DNA of 64,000 nt from Proteiniborus sp. DW1 (GTDB lineage Bacteria > Bacillota > Clostridia > Tissierellales > Proteiniboraceae): NCBI RefSeq assembly GCF_900095305.1, contig NZ_FMDO01000044.1:62001-126000 (forward strand), written 5' to 3'. Positions 48,724-57,616 of this stretch are shown piece after piece; position 1 is the first letter of the stretch, and the number at the start of each line of letters is the position of its first letter. Position numbers and translations under genes: made by a program. Below the pieces are notes generated by a model. It saw only the letters and a list, made by a program, of their open reading frames with translations. It did no database searches and was not told where the DNA came from.

Positions 48724-51555
48724 CTATTTAACCTTTGGAAATAAGGGTAGTATTTCATAGCTTATATCATTTCCGTTAACTGTGAATAAAACATATTCCA
48801 AATTAAAAATATCTGAAGTATTGTTAGAACTTGATTTATTAAGCTTTATATACCTTATACCAGTTCTAACCTGAACCTCTGTTTTTTGTCCTTCAGTTAT
48901 TACAAAAACATTCTTCCCATTTTCCCTTTGCTCTAATAAAACTTCTTCTAAAAGTTGTGCTTCTAGCTTATCGGTAAATCCATTATCTCCAAAAACTTCT
49001 TTAGGAAGAGATACTACAATGTTTTTCTCTATCGGATTGCTTAGCTTTTGTTTAAGCCAAATCCATTGATTATAATCAGTTGCTCTTATGCCATTTTTAG
49101 TATCGTCTAGCCTAATAAATAAGGTGTTTTTATGACTCACTGCCCCATGTCCTGTATTGACTATCATATTAGGTTTAGTCAAACCAGCATTAAACTTAGC
49201 ATTATAACTACCTAGTATTAGTCCAAAGTCTGTATTATTGATTGTCTTCGTTATTTTGTTTCCTATATGATCCTTAAGAAGAGTATCAGCTTCATTAATT
49301 CCGCTAACTACTGCAAACCTATATCCACCTTCGGCCAGCTCTGATTTCCTCATTAAAGGATCATTTGCTGTTGTCTCTTTTGGGATTTGTAGGTTGTTAT
49401 CCACAGTAACTGAATACAAGGAAGTTAGACCGTCTATTAAAATCTCCCCCATATCCTTTTTGGATGGGTCTGTTTCAACTAAATATACTCTCTCTAGTTT
49501 TATCGGATACGCTATATTTGCAGGAATATCTGCGGTAACCCACTTCCAGTCAGACCAATCAATAGTTTTATCAAAATCTATATTGTATGATGTTCCTTTA
49601 CTATCTACAAGCTTACCTCTTAGCCAATGCTCACTTTTATTTCCATATACCCACATACCAATCTTATTTGGCTTGCCACTTAAGCTTATACCCTGCCCTT
49701 GACTGCCTAACAACACATAAGCCGCCCTTGTTTCTTCAGATTGAGTAAAGTCATAGTTTAAGCGTAGTGAATGGGTTCCTTCTTTAGCATCAGTACTAAG
49801 AGATATACTCCCAGTTACTGCCTGAGGATAAGTAGTAAATCCTAAGTCTTCATAACTATCTAAACCATGTATAGGGGCTTTATTATATCCTACTGTTACA
49901 AGAATACTTTCAATTGCACTTCCTACTGAAGCAGTTATATATCCTGATGTTGCTTTGTTCCCACTGTATATAACATTATTTTCTACTCTCCCAATATCTC
50001 CTACTACACTCCAGCTTATATCCCTAGGCTCTATTTTCGCAGTAAAGCCTTCATCATTCATACCATAAAATTCACCTAGGTTTCTTTGACTATTAGTGTC
50101 TAAATGTATTTTAGCTAAGTCTGCTTCAATATCTTTTACTTCTTCAAGAATGTTGACTTTCATCTCAGCAGTTTTTCCGTTATAATTAGCCTTAACTGTA
50201 GCTACCCCTGGTGTTTTCGCTCTCAATATATTCCCTGTAAATTCACCATATTGGCTCTCTATTTCAAAATACACGTCTTCAATATCAATATTTGTTGGAT
50301 TGTGATATTTATCAAATCCCTTAATAGTAAATTCTCTTGAAGTCCCTTCAAATACATTAGTGTCATCAGCGTAAATCTTGATATAATCTATTGGATAAAC
50401 AGGAGCATTGCTAAATACTCCTAAGCCATTAACAACTGACCTTTCTCCTCCATCTGAAGGATTGTTTACAATAGTTGGCTTGCCACCAATTGGACTTACT
50501 ACCATTGTTGTGGAACCACCGCCATCTAGATTAAGAGCTTCATAAGCACCTAATTCAATCATTATATTAGCAAGAGCTGCCTGTGACATTCCTTTATACG
50601 AAGTATGTCTGCCGTCTAAAGTAACTAGTAAAAGCTGGCTTCTATCTTGTGTAACTCCAATAGCAGTTCTAGGCTGTTCTCCTGTAATATTTATATCATT
50701 AGAATTATTAAAAACTTTTCCTTCTCTAACTATTATGGCCCCTCCACCTAGAGCTGCTTTAATGTTCTCATAGTCTGGATAACTTACAATCTCTAACTTT
50801 ACTTTATCTCCAACTTTAAAATTATCCAATAAAGTTTTCCCTGCATTACCTGCTCCTGCTAATATGTAACCATCTAATGGCATATCCGTAGCAGGTTGTC
50901 CATTTCTAACTTCCATAACTTGGTCGTTAACAATGATTACTTCTACCATATCGTTGAACAAAGTATTTCCAAAAGTCTTTTTGTTCCAATTTATATCATA
51001 TAATCTAATATCACTATAGTTTGAGCTAGCTTTATTTTTCGACTTAATATTAATGACATTATTTTGCTCTGTAATCACTTTAATTGAAGTAGTCCAATAA
51101 TTTAATAAAACTTGGTTATTCATATCAATTGCTATAGTAGGAAGATTGTATTCTCTCTCTGTAACGGTTGAAACAATTTCACCATCTGTAACTACTATGC
51201 CTAAAGGGGAAGAGTAGTTAAATGATGCAAAAAAATCACCATTTATTCCTGCTACAGCATTCTTATCTTGAACCATTTTGGATATTCTTTCTCTCTTGCT
51301 TATTCCATCACTACTAAATATAGGCCTTACCTCAGTGTATTCATCATTTAAGTTCACTCTAAGAACGTTTATATTCCACCATCCATTACTGGTGAATTTT
51401 TGGATATGTTCATGAAGTACACCACTTGAAATAGTTTCAGTGGTTTTTCTTTCATGAATTATAACATTTTGCGCAAAGCTGATACTAAAAGTTGATACAG
51501 CTATAGAGAATGCCACAATTAGTGAAAATATTCTCTTATTCCTATTAAAAATCAT
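48724..51555 (-). CDS. Secreted phosphodiester glycosidase (NAGPA domain) with Ig-like region
   Basis: A 943-residue exported protein. After the signal peptide (to about residue 29) comes a NAGPA-type phosphodiester glycosidase domain in about 90-380, with the motifs AGINGDFF, LGGGAIIVREGKV, PRTAIGVTQDRSQLLLVTLDGR and ALNLDGGGSTTMV. In Bacillota such enzymes cleave N-acetylglucosamine from phosphodiester-linked glycans such as teichoic acid. Then follow Ig-like or Big_2-like segments (about 390-560), a jelly-roll carbohydrate-binding-like part (about 570-720), and a C-terminal metallophosphoesterase-like part (TGHGAVSHKNTLFIRLDD). Its position beside a surface polymer locus fits polymer remodelling. 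Confidence 0.88.
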   Translation of the reverse strand: MIFNRNKRIFSLIVAFSIAVSTFSISFAQNVIIHERKTTETISSGVLHEHIQKFTSNGWWNINVLRVNLNDEYTEVRPIFSSDGISKRERISKMVQDKNAVAGINGDFFASFNYSSPLGIVVTDGEIVSTVTEREYNLPTIAIDMNNQVLLNYWTTSIKVITEQNNVINIKSKNKASSNYSDIRLYDINWNKKTFGNTLFNDMVEVIIVNDQVMEVRNGQPATDMPLDGYILAGAGNAGKTLLDNFKVGDKVKLEIVSYPDYENIKAALGGGAIIVREGKVFNNSNDINITGEQPRTAIGVTQDRSQLLLVTLDGRHTSYKGMSQAALANIMIELGAYEALNLDGGGSTTMVVSPIGGKPTIVNNPSDGGERSVVNGLGVFSNAPVYPIDYIKIYADDTNVFEGTSREFTIKGFDKYHNPTNIDIEDVYFEIESQYGEFTGNILRAKTPGVATVKANYNGKTAEMKVNILEEVKDIEADLAKIHLDTNSQRNLGEFYGMNDEGFTAKIEPRDISWSVVGDIGRVENNVIYSGNKATSGYITASVGSAIESILVTVGYNKAPIHGLDSYEDLGFTTYPQAVTGSISLSTDAKEGTHSLRLNYDFTQSEETRAAYVLLGSQGQGISLSGKPNKIGMWVYGNKSEHWLRGKLVDSKGTSYNIDFDKTIDWSDWKWVTADIPANIAYPIKLERVYLVETDPSKKDMGEILIDGLTSLYSVTVDNNLQIPKETTANDPLMRKSELAEGGYRFAVVSGINEADTLLKDHIGNKITKTINNTDFGLILGSYNAKFNAGLTKPNMIVNTGHGAVSHKNTLFIRLDDTKNGIRATDYNQWIWLKQKLSNPIEKNIVVSLPKEVFGDNGFTDKLEAQLLEEVLLEQRENGKNVFVITEGQKTEVQVRTGIRYIKLNKSSSNNTSDIFNLEYVLFTVNGNDISYEILPLFPKVK

Positions 51556-51816
51556 TATTTCACCCCATCCTTAGTATTTTTGCTAAATTAGTTACTAGTT
51601 TTTCTTGTATGTATCCATTGTTTAGACTAAAATAGTCAAATATTGTTCCATACCACACATTATATACTAGATATATTAAAACCCAGTTACAAAAAAGTTA
51701 CATTAATATTAAAAAGCTTGTATCGAATAATATTAAGACCAAGGTAGCTTTTCTTAAAGTTAATTGACAGAAAATTCTTCAAATATAAACAGTAAGTAGG
51801 ACCTTCTTATTCATTT

Positions 51817-51850
51817 AAAAAAGAACCTAGAATAATCTAAGTTCTTTTTT
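51817..51850 (-). terminator. Intrinsic terminator of the gene at 51863
   Basis: AAAAAAGAACCTAGA and TCTAAGTTCTTTTTT pair with one mismatched position on each side around a 4-base loop. T6 follows on the minus strand. Confidence 0.88.
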
Positions 51851-51862
51851 AGAAGCTTGCTA

Positions 51863-52414
51863 TTATCTTATCTCGTAAGCTCCCTTTACCATAAATATGG
51901 CAAACCTTTCTACATAAGCTCCTCTTCCATCATCCCTTGGTATTACAATAAGATGATTTAGTGAAATTGGCTCATTGCTAGCTAAATCTTTTCCTCCAGT
52001 CAAATCTGATAGTCCACCTAATTCTGACACTATGGCTTTAGCTGAACCACTTCTCAATATAATCTCTGTTCCAGCACCACATATTAATCTTTGTCCATCT
52101 TTAAGTTCTACTATTTCCAGTCCACTTCCTGGGGAATTAGCCGCTATTTGAGCTAATTGTTTTTTTATTGCTTCATTTTCTTCTTTAAGTCTTTGAATTT
52201 CTGAATTATCACTATTGGTGTTACCGCCACTTAACTTTTCATCTATGTAATATTTTAATTGTTCAATTCTCTTTTCTACAAAGCTATAAGTAACTAAAGG
52301 GTCCTCTGAGCCACCAGGTTGCCCAAAGCTAACACTAGAAGCATCTACTATTATGACTGCTATTAATAGTGTAAAAAAAATAAAAACAAAATTACTCCTA
52401 ATTTTTTGCCACAT
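51863..52414 (-). CDS. Exported coiled-coil protein of unknown function
   Basis: A 183-residue protein with an N-terminal signal or anchor (SNFVFIFFTLLIAVIIVDAS), a short coiled coil in about 45-92 (EIQRLKEENEAIKKQLAQIA) and a compact C-terminal domain of about 80 residues. The domain contains CGAGTEIILRSGSAKAIVSE, GGLSDLTGGKDL, PISLNHLIVIPRDDGRG and FAIFMVKGAYEI. It looks like a conserved clostridial module, but I know no function. It follows the NAGPA gene in the locus with a separate terminator. Confidence 0.7.
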   Translation of the reverse strand: MWQKIRSNFVFIFFTLLIAVIIVDASSVSFGQPGGSEDPLVTYSFVEKRIEQLKYYIDEKLSGGNTNSDNSEIQRLKEENEAIKKQLAQIAANSPGSGLEIVELKDGQRLICGAGTEIILRSGSAKAIVSELGGLSDLTGGKDLASNEPISLNHLIVIPRDDGRGAYVERFAIFMVKGAYEIR

Positions 52415-52672
52415 TTACATCCCTCCATTATAAACATTCAACTCACATTAAAATCAAATAAAATACTAAAAAAATTTCGGATTTAGTACTATACTTCTTA
52501 GTAAATAAGGATAAAAAAACCGTTAGGTAATTAGATTAAGGTAAGGTCAACATATGCTTATATAATGAGTCGCGAAAAAATCAGAGATTTCTATAACCTC
52601 ATTAACCGATGCAAGTTTGTAAAGTATGAGATTTTTTATCGGAATAAGCTATAGAATTATTTATGTCTGATT
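52415..52672. other. Intergenic with inverted GGTCA words
   Basis: AAGGTCAAC near 52552 and ATGACCTAACC near 52673 are inverted copies of the boundary word of the 130-bp repeat family. The DNA between contains an imperfect stem (AAAAAATCAGAG with ATGAGATTTTTT). It may be an eroded copy of the same repeat. No gene is visible. Confidence 0.4.
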
Positions 52673-52766
52673 ATGACCTAACCTGATTCATAAAACAAGT
52701 CAAATGTAACTCTTACCAAATTTATATGAGCGTAGCGAACAAATAAATTTATGTAAAAAGGCTGCT
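52673..52766. repeat. Interspersed repeat, copy C (inverted, diverged)
   Basis: Read on the minus strand it gives GCAGCC, AAATTTATTTGTTCGCT, CGCTCATATAAATTTGGT, then CATTTGAC and AATCAGGTTAGGTCAT. These blocks occur in the same order in copies A (38908) and B (57463). AATCAGGTTAGGTCAT is also identical to the left border of copy A. Confidence 0.7.
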
Positions 52767-52879
52767 ACTCATAAGTGTGTATTTTATTTGTTCTTACTTC
52801 TGTATAATATAATTCGACTAAAAAATTAAATATCCTGTATTTTTCTAAATAAATTTCATATTTCCGGGGAAATAGTGAC

Positions 52880-52907
52880 AAAAAAGATTGAAGCGCTTAA
52901 ATGCGCT
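52880..52907 (-). terminator. Terminator of the endoAI-endoA unit
   Basis: AGCGC/GCGCT with a 6-base loop on the minus strand, then a short spacer and six T, 20 bases after the endoA stop. Confidence 0.7.
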
Positions 52908-52926
52908 CCATAATATGTAATATACA

Positions 52927-53280
52927 TTAGTAATCCGCTAACCCTATGCTTATTTTTAAACACTCATTAACTTTATTCATCATTTCATCATCAAAATGTC
53001 CTATTTTTTCTCTTAGCCTTTTTTTGTCGATAGTTCTTATTTGCTCCAGTAACACTACTGAGTCCTTTGGTAATCCATACTCTGGAGCACTTATTTCAAT
53101 ATGTGTTGGCAACTTTGCTTTATTAATTTGTGATGTAATAGCAGAAACTATTACAGTTGGACTATATTTATTCCCAATATCGTTTTGGATTACTAATACT
53201 GGCCTAACTCCTCCCTGCTCAGAGCCTATGACAGGACTTAGGTCAGCATAAAGTATGTCTCCTCTTTTCACTATCACCAT
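52927..53280 (-). CDS. ndoA: mRNA interferase EndoA (MazF family)
   Basis: The 117-residue endoribonuclease cuts single-stranded RNA at specific short sites. The family features [21 protein letters not shown] with the conserved basic and Gly residues, [20 protein letters not shown] and LPTHIEI are present. It overlaps the antitoxin gene by seven bases, so the two are coupled. This toxin-antitoxin pair next to alr is a core arrangement in Bacillota, not a mobile one. The upstream GGACGTGA site is modest. Confidence 0.95.
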   Translation of the reverse strand: MVIVKRGDILYADLSPVIGSEQGGVRPVLVIQNDIGNKYSPTVIVSAITSQINKAKLPTHIEISAPEYGLPKDSVVLLEQIRTIDKKRLREKIGHFDDEMMNKVNECLKISIGLADY

Positions 53281-53555
53281 TCTTCACGTCCTGTCAGTCT
53301 GTTTTCATAATTTATTAGCTCCTTATAATCTTCCTCTATGCCCATTTCTGCAAAATACAAGTTGATTTGACTCATCTCTCTGTAGCCGTTTTTCATTACC
53401 TCTTTTAGCTGTATCTTTTTTCGTTCTCTTAGATAGAGCTTCATGGCCTCCCTAATAAATTCGCTTCTATTCTTGCTTTCCATAGATACAATATTATCTA
53501 CCTCTTCTAGTAGACTATTAGGTAAACTAATCATGATTCTTTTTGTTTCGGCCAT
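53274..53555 (-). CDS. ndoAI: Antitoxin EndoAI (CopG/RHH family)
   Basis: A 93-residue ribbon-helix-helix protein. The N-terminal strand [19 protein letters not shown] and helix [19 protein letters not shown] form the DNA-binding fold, and the C-terminal part ([15 protein letters not shown]) wraps the EndoA toxin. It neutralises EndoA and probably represses its own operon. GGGGGTG precedes the ATG. A TATAAT lies upstream (53591-53586) with a weak -35, so toxin and antitoxin may have a promoter apart from alr. Confidence 0.92.
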   Translation of the reverse strand: MAETKRIMISLPNSLLEEVDNIVSMESKNRSEFIREAMKLYLRERKKIQLKEVMKNGYREMSQINLYFAEMGIEEDYKELINYENRLTGREEW

Positions 53556-53711
53556 TATAGCACCCCCGGATTATCTGATGAAATAATTATAGCACATATT
53601 TCATAATTATTTAATAATAGTTTTTAAACATAATATGGTATATTTTGCTTTTCATATTATTATTATATTATATTCTATTATTTCACAGTATATACTCGAA
53701 TATATACTAGA

Positions 53712-54884
53712 TTAAAAAAGGTAGTCCTTTACACTGACAATCTCATTATTCTTTATATATACTCTAGGAACTCTTTTGCTTACCATACATACTACTTCAT
53801 AGTTTATAGTTCCAATAATGCTTCCTATTTCATCTGCACTTGGTTCGCCCATACTTCCATCTCCAAATAATACAACTTCATCTCCTATTTTCACATCTTT
53901 AATATTTGAAACATTTGCCATACATTGGTCCATACATATATTACCTACTATAGGAACCCTTTCACCTTTTATACTCACTTCAACCTTATGGTTTAGTAGC
54001 CTAGTAAAACCATCAGCATATCCAATTGGTATAGTGGCTATTCTCGTAGTCATATTTGTTACAAATTTATGGCCATAGCTTATCCCTTCACCAGGTTTTA
54101 CAGTTTTGACGTTTGAAATAGATGCCTTTAAGGTCATTACTGGTTTTAAGTTGACATTTTCTTTTTTTACTTGATCAGAAGGATATAGTCCATATAGCAT
54201 TATCCCAGCCCTTACCATATCCAAATGATACTCTGGCAAATCTATTATAGCTGCACTATTTGCAATATGCTTGATAGGTATTTCTATGCCTCTTTTCTCA
54301 AGCTCCTTTACTACATAGTTAAATCTCTCAAACTGTGCCTTTGTAGGTTCTTTATCAGCTTCGTCAGCCCTTGCAAAGTGGGAGAATATTCCTTCAATAT
54401 AAAGATTGGGTAATCTAAATATATTAACTATCTCTTCTATTGATTCCGATTCAGGTAAAAAGCCTAGTCTTCCCATACCAGTATCTATCTTAAGATGTAT
54501 CTTAGCAATCTTACCAAAATTCTTCGCTGCTTCTGATATTGACCTTGCATCTTCAACATTATATATGGTTTGGGTAATATGGTTTTCTAAAATTAATTTG
54601 TCCTGACAACTGGGAGTATAGCCTAATATGAGTATATCCTCTTTTATACCTGATTTTCTTAAGGCAATAGCTTCAGATAATGTGGCAACCGCAAACCTAT
54701 CTGTACCGTTTTCTAGAAGAGTCTGAGCAATTGTGGCAGCTCCATGTCCATATCCATCTGCCTTAATTACTGAAGTAATAATAACTTTATCACCTACAAG
54801 TCTTCTTACTTCTCTAAGATTATGGACCAAATTATCTAAATTTATTTCAGCCCATACCGGTCTAAAATTCTTTAAAGAAATCAA
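53712..54884 (-). CDS. alr: Alanine racemase
   Basis: The enzyme makes D-alanine for peptidoglycan. The 390-residue protein has the PLP lysine in VIKADGYGHG (Lys42), the catalytic Tyr in GISYGHKF, and the phosphate-binding HIANSAA segment. The start is a TTG at 54884 behind AAGGGGGAG, giving MISLKNFRPVWAEINLDN. It sits between the YdcC-like lipoprotein and endoAI, exactly as in B. subtilis and many Clostridia. Confidence 0.97.
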   Translation of the reverse strand: MISLKNFRPVWAEINLDNLVHNLREVRRLVGDKVIITSVIKADGYGHGAATIAQTLLENGTDRFAVATLSEAIALRKSGIKEDILILGYTPSCQDKLILENHITQTIYNVEDARSISEAAKNFGKIAKIHLKIDTGMGRLGFLPESESIEEIVNIFRLPNLYIEGIFSHFARADEADKEPTKAQFERFNYVVKELEKRGIEIPIKHIANSAAIIDLPEYHLDMVRAGIMLYGLYPSDQVKKENVNLKPVMTLKASISNVKTVKPGEGISYGHKFVTNMTTRIATIPIGYADGFTRLLNHKVEVSIKGERVPIVGNICMDQCMANVSNIKDVKIGDEVVLFGDGSMGEPSADEIGSIIGTINYEVVCMVSKRVPRVYIKNNEIVSVKDYLF

Positions 54885-55066
54885 TTCTACTCCCCCTTAA
54901 AAACCTAAGCTATGGAAATATTCTAAATTCATAATATTCCAATTAAGGGCTCAAGTCAATAAACAAAGATTCTATTTATGTGACATTTATAACCAGCTAC
55001 ATAAAATTACATAAAGATTAACTATAAGAGGAGAACACTAGTGTTTTTTCCGCAGCCTGCTAAATA

Positions 55067-55720
55067 TTATAATTTACGAATATAGTGTAATCCTGTTTCT
55101 ATATTAAAATCTTCATCATTTACTTTTACATTAGCTTTAAATTCTGAATAAATGACTTCAACAGATACTTCACCATCTTTATCTAATATATTCAATTTAT
55201 AAGGGTGATAATTTTTTCTATCAATCCACAACCTTTCTTTATTTCTGTATTTATTATTACCTGGGATATCAGTTTCTAAAATTATATATCCTTTACCATC
55301 TATTTCATCAAAACTCAAGATGTTTTCTTCATTTGTTAAAATATTTTTCAAGAAATGCCCAACAAAAAGATTCTTATCTACTTCATACTCAAGATCCTTG
55401 ATTACAAAGGATTCATCTATCTGTTTATTATATAACCAGGCTTGCTTGCCATCGTATAAAACAATATTTCCTTGATTTTCAGCAGGTTCTAAAAACTCTA
55501 TAACATATTTGTCTGGCTTTTTATAAACATGCTTTGATTTGTAAATTTCAGTGTCTTTGTTTCCCTTCACCGTAACATCTGCAATACATCTATAGGTCTC
55601 TATTTCATTAAAATACTTCTGTACTTCATAGAAAACATCTTCTTCCTTTTCTAGAGGTTTTGAACAACCATAAGTAAAAATAATTATCAAAATCAGAAAA
55701 AATGATAAAGAGTACTTCAT
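55067..55720 (-). CDS. YdcC-like outer-surface lipoprotein (LolA-like fold)
   Basis: A 217-residue lipoprotein with lipobox TYGC (Cys19). The mature part reads like the LolA/LppX barrel: EIETYRCIADVTVKGNKDTEIY, KPDKYVIEFLEPAENQG, IVLYDGKQAWLYNKQ, RLWIDRKNYHPYKLNILDKDG. B. subtilis YdcC, a sporulation-linked lipoprotein, stands at the same place between acpS and alr. The equivalence is by position and fold type. It is 27 bases after the AcpS-NnrD gene and probably in its transcript. Confidence 0.82.
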   Translation of the reverse strand: MKYSLSFFLILIIIFTYGCSKPLEKEEDVFYEVQKYFNEIETYRCIADVTVKGNKDTEIYKSKHVYKKPDKYVIEFLEPAENQGNIVLYDGKQAWLYNKQIDESFVIKDLEYEVDKNLFVGHFLKNILTNEENILSFDEIDGKGYIILETDIPGNNKYRNKERLWIDRKNYHPYKLNILDKDGEVSVEVIYSEFKANVKVNDEDFNIETGLHYIRKL

Positions 55721-55747
55721 AAACTGCTGAAACCTCCCAAAAATTAT

Positions 55748-57046
55748 TTAATTAGATTTTACATACTTTATAGTATAGGGTATATTTTCTACAATATCTC
55801 CTGCTGTAAGTCCATATTCACCCTTTTCCATAGCACCTATATCTCCTGCTAATCCATGTAAAAACACTGATGCAATTGTTGCCTTTAAAGGCTCTATTTT
55901 CTGACCGATTAGGCTAGCTATCATCCCACTTAATACATCTCCACTGCCAGCAGTAGCCATACCTGGGTTTCCTGTAGTATTTATATAAATATCACCTTCT
56001 GGACTTGCAATCACTGTATTAGAGCCTTTAAGTACAGTTATTGCATTGTATGTTTTTGCAGTATTTCTGCAATACTGGATTCTGTTTGATTGGATTTCAT
56101 CCACAGTAACATCAAGCAGTCTTGACAGCTCCGCAGGGTGGGGAGTAAGCACTGTGGGATATTGCCTTGATAATAGACCTTTTTTATTTTTTGAAACGCA
56201 ATTTATCCCATCTGCGTCTAGTACTATAGGTTTTGCTGTAGAAAGTAAAATATCATTAATTAGCCCTACCCTATCATTGTCTACGCCCATTCCTGGACCT
56301 AAAACTAAGCAATCCATCTTATTAATCCATTCTTTAATATTCTCTGTTGAACTTGAATCAAAACATCCGCTTCCAGTATCTTTTATAGGTATGGCTATGG
56401 ATTCAGTTACTGAGAGTTCTATAATATGGATTATTGATTCAGGTGCCATAGAATAAACTAATCCACTTCCACTCCTAAGACAGGCTCTTAGTGCTAGAAT
56501 CACAGCACCTGTCATTCCTTTGCTTCCTCCTATTACTCCTACTCTTCCATATGTTCCTTTATGAGTATTCTTCTCTCTTTTTGGAATAATATTATTTACC
56601 ATTTCCTTATCTATAATAGTATAGTCTCCATTTATACATGGTATATTATAATTTTCCCTGTAAAAGTTTTTTTCATCTTCTTCAGCTACGGCAAAAGCTA
56701 CAGCATTGTCTTTGCTATGACTAATTGAAATATGTATATGTCCTATGTTTCTTTTATTTGCTAGCTCTTTTGCTTTTCCTAACAATCTTACATTAGGCTT
56801 TCCTGATAATTCAGAAAAAATCTCAATATCAGTCCATTTAAAGCCACTGATTCCACTTCCAAGTGCTTTGCTTACAGCCTCCTTTGCTGCAAAAATTCCC
56901 GATATGGTATTCATATTGTTGTTCTTGGATTCTATATACTTGATTTCATTTTGTGTGAAAATCCTCTCAATAAATTTGCTATTATTACTTATAGCTTTAC
57001 GTATTCTGTCTATTTCTATTATATCTATTCCAGTACCACTAATCAT
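55748..57046 (-). CDS. acpS-nnrD: AcpS-NnrD fusion: holo-ACP synthase plus NAD(P)H-hydrate dehydratase
   Basis: One uninterrupted 432-residue frame joins two enzymes. Residues 1-125 are AcpS, which loads 4'-phosphopantetheine on acyl carrier protein: GTGIDIIEIDRI with the metal-binding Asp, FAAKEAVSKALGSG with Glu and Lys, and HISISHSKDNAVAFA. Residues about 140-430 are the ADP/ATP-dependent NAD(P)H-hydrate dehydratase NnrD: HKGTYGRVGVIGGSKGMTGA, VLDADGIN, LTPHPAELSRLL and GNPGMATAGSGDVLSGMIA. The NnrE epimerase domain, which normally precedes NnrD, is missing. The usual order is acpS then nnrE-nnrD, so an in-frame deletion of NnrE is the simplest origin. AGGTGTAAT precedes the ATG. Confidence 0.93.
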   Translation of the reverse strand: MISGTGIDIIEIDRIRKAISNNSKFIERIFTQNEIKYIESKNNNMNTISGIFAAKEAVSKALGSGISGFKWTDIEIFSELSGKPNVRLLGKAKELANKRNIGHIHISISHSKDNAVAFAVAEEDEKNFYRENYNIPCINGDYTIIDKEMVNNIIPKREKNTHKGTYGRVGVIGGSKGMTGAVILALRACLRSGSGLVYSMAPESIIHIIELSVTESIAIPIKDTGSGCFDSSSTENIKEWINKMDCLVLGPGMGVDNDRVGLINDILLSTAKPIVLDADGINCVSKNKKGLLSRQYPTVLTPHPAELSRLLDVTVDEIQSNRIQYCRNTAKTYNAITVLKGSNTVIASPEGDIYINTTGNPGMATAGSGDVLSGMIASLIGQKIEPLKATIASVFLHGLAGDIGAMEKGEYGLTAGDIVENIPYTIKYVKSN

Positions 57047-57137
57047 TATTACACCTCATTTTGAAATCTAATAAATACTAAGTCACAGCTATACAGAACT
57101 ATCTAGCTCAATGAATAAATTGTATTCTCAATTAGTT

Positions 57138-57404
57138 TTACTTAAAAATGTCTAAAATACTATTATCAAGTGATATTCCAAATAGTGCTGCTAGAACCCT
57201 TACGAATTCTGTTAAAAAGAATATCACTGAGACCATAAAAATGATTACAAAGATAAGCTTTAATATCCCTGCTGTCTTCTCTTTGAATTGAAAGTTTTCA
57301 TTGAATAATCCAATAATTTTTTGCAACAAGTTAGAGATTATATTAAAGAATATTTCCAAAACTCCTATAATTAGCAATATAAGCATGATTACTTTTGTAG
57401 ACAA
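57138..57404 (-). CDS. Small two-helix membrane protein
   Basis: An 88-residue protein with two hydrophobic segments (about 4-24 and 47-68) and a short polar region between. No family is recognised. The start is a TTG behind AAAGGA, so the N-terminus is not certain. It lies upstream of acpS-nnrD on the same strand, separated by 91 bases. Confidence 0.5.
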   Translation of the reverse strand: MSTKVIMLILLIIGVLEIFFNIISNLLQKIIGLFNENFQFKEKTAGILKLIFVIIFMVSVIFFLTEFVRVLAALFGISLDNSILDIFK

Positions 57405-57462
57405 TTAATCTCATTCCTTTCTAAACATATACTAAAATTATATCACAATAATTAACAAAATA

Positions 57463-57590
57463 TAGGTAGTAAGCAGTTTCAAAACACAAATTTATTTGCT
57501 TGTTATCGCTCACATAAATTTGGTTCTTATTGCGTTTGATCTACCATCAATTTTCTGATAAAAACACTCAAAAAGTCGGGTTAGATCATA
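57463..57590. repeat. Interspersed repeat, copy B
   Basis: The 128-bp copy aligns with copy A (38908-39040) along its length: ACACAAATTTA, CGCTC, TAAATTTGGT, ATTGCGTTTGA, CTACCATC, GTCGGGTTAG and ATCATAAAAAAA are shared in order. It has drifted toward A/T. As in copy A, its right end touches the run of A that is the T-run of a minus-strand terminator. Confidence 0.85.
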
Positions 57591-57616
57591 AAAAAAGGAA
57601 TGCCCTAAAGCATTCC
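57590..57616 (-). terminator. Intrinsic terminator of the coiled-coil gene
   Basis: GGAATGC/GCATTCC with a 6-base loop on the minus strand, followed by seven T. It abuts the stop codon of the gene at 57616 and, on the other side, repeat copy B. Confidence 0.88.

Noticed and set aside
52927-53555. EndoA/EndoAI as a mobile or defence toxin-antitoxin system
   Set aside because: The pair sits in its conserved housekeeping place behind alr in Bacillota, with nothing mobile about it.
55034-55045. Perfect palindrome AACACTAGTGTT after the YdcC-like gene
   Set aside because: There is a T-run only on the plus strand, where no gene ends; 12 bp is within chance for this amount of AT-rich DNA.
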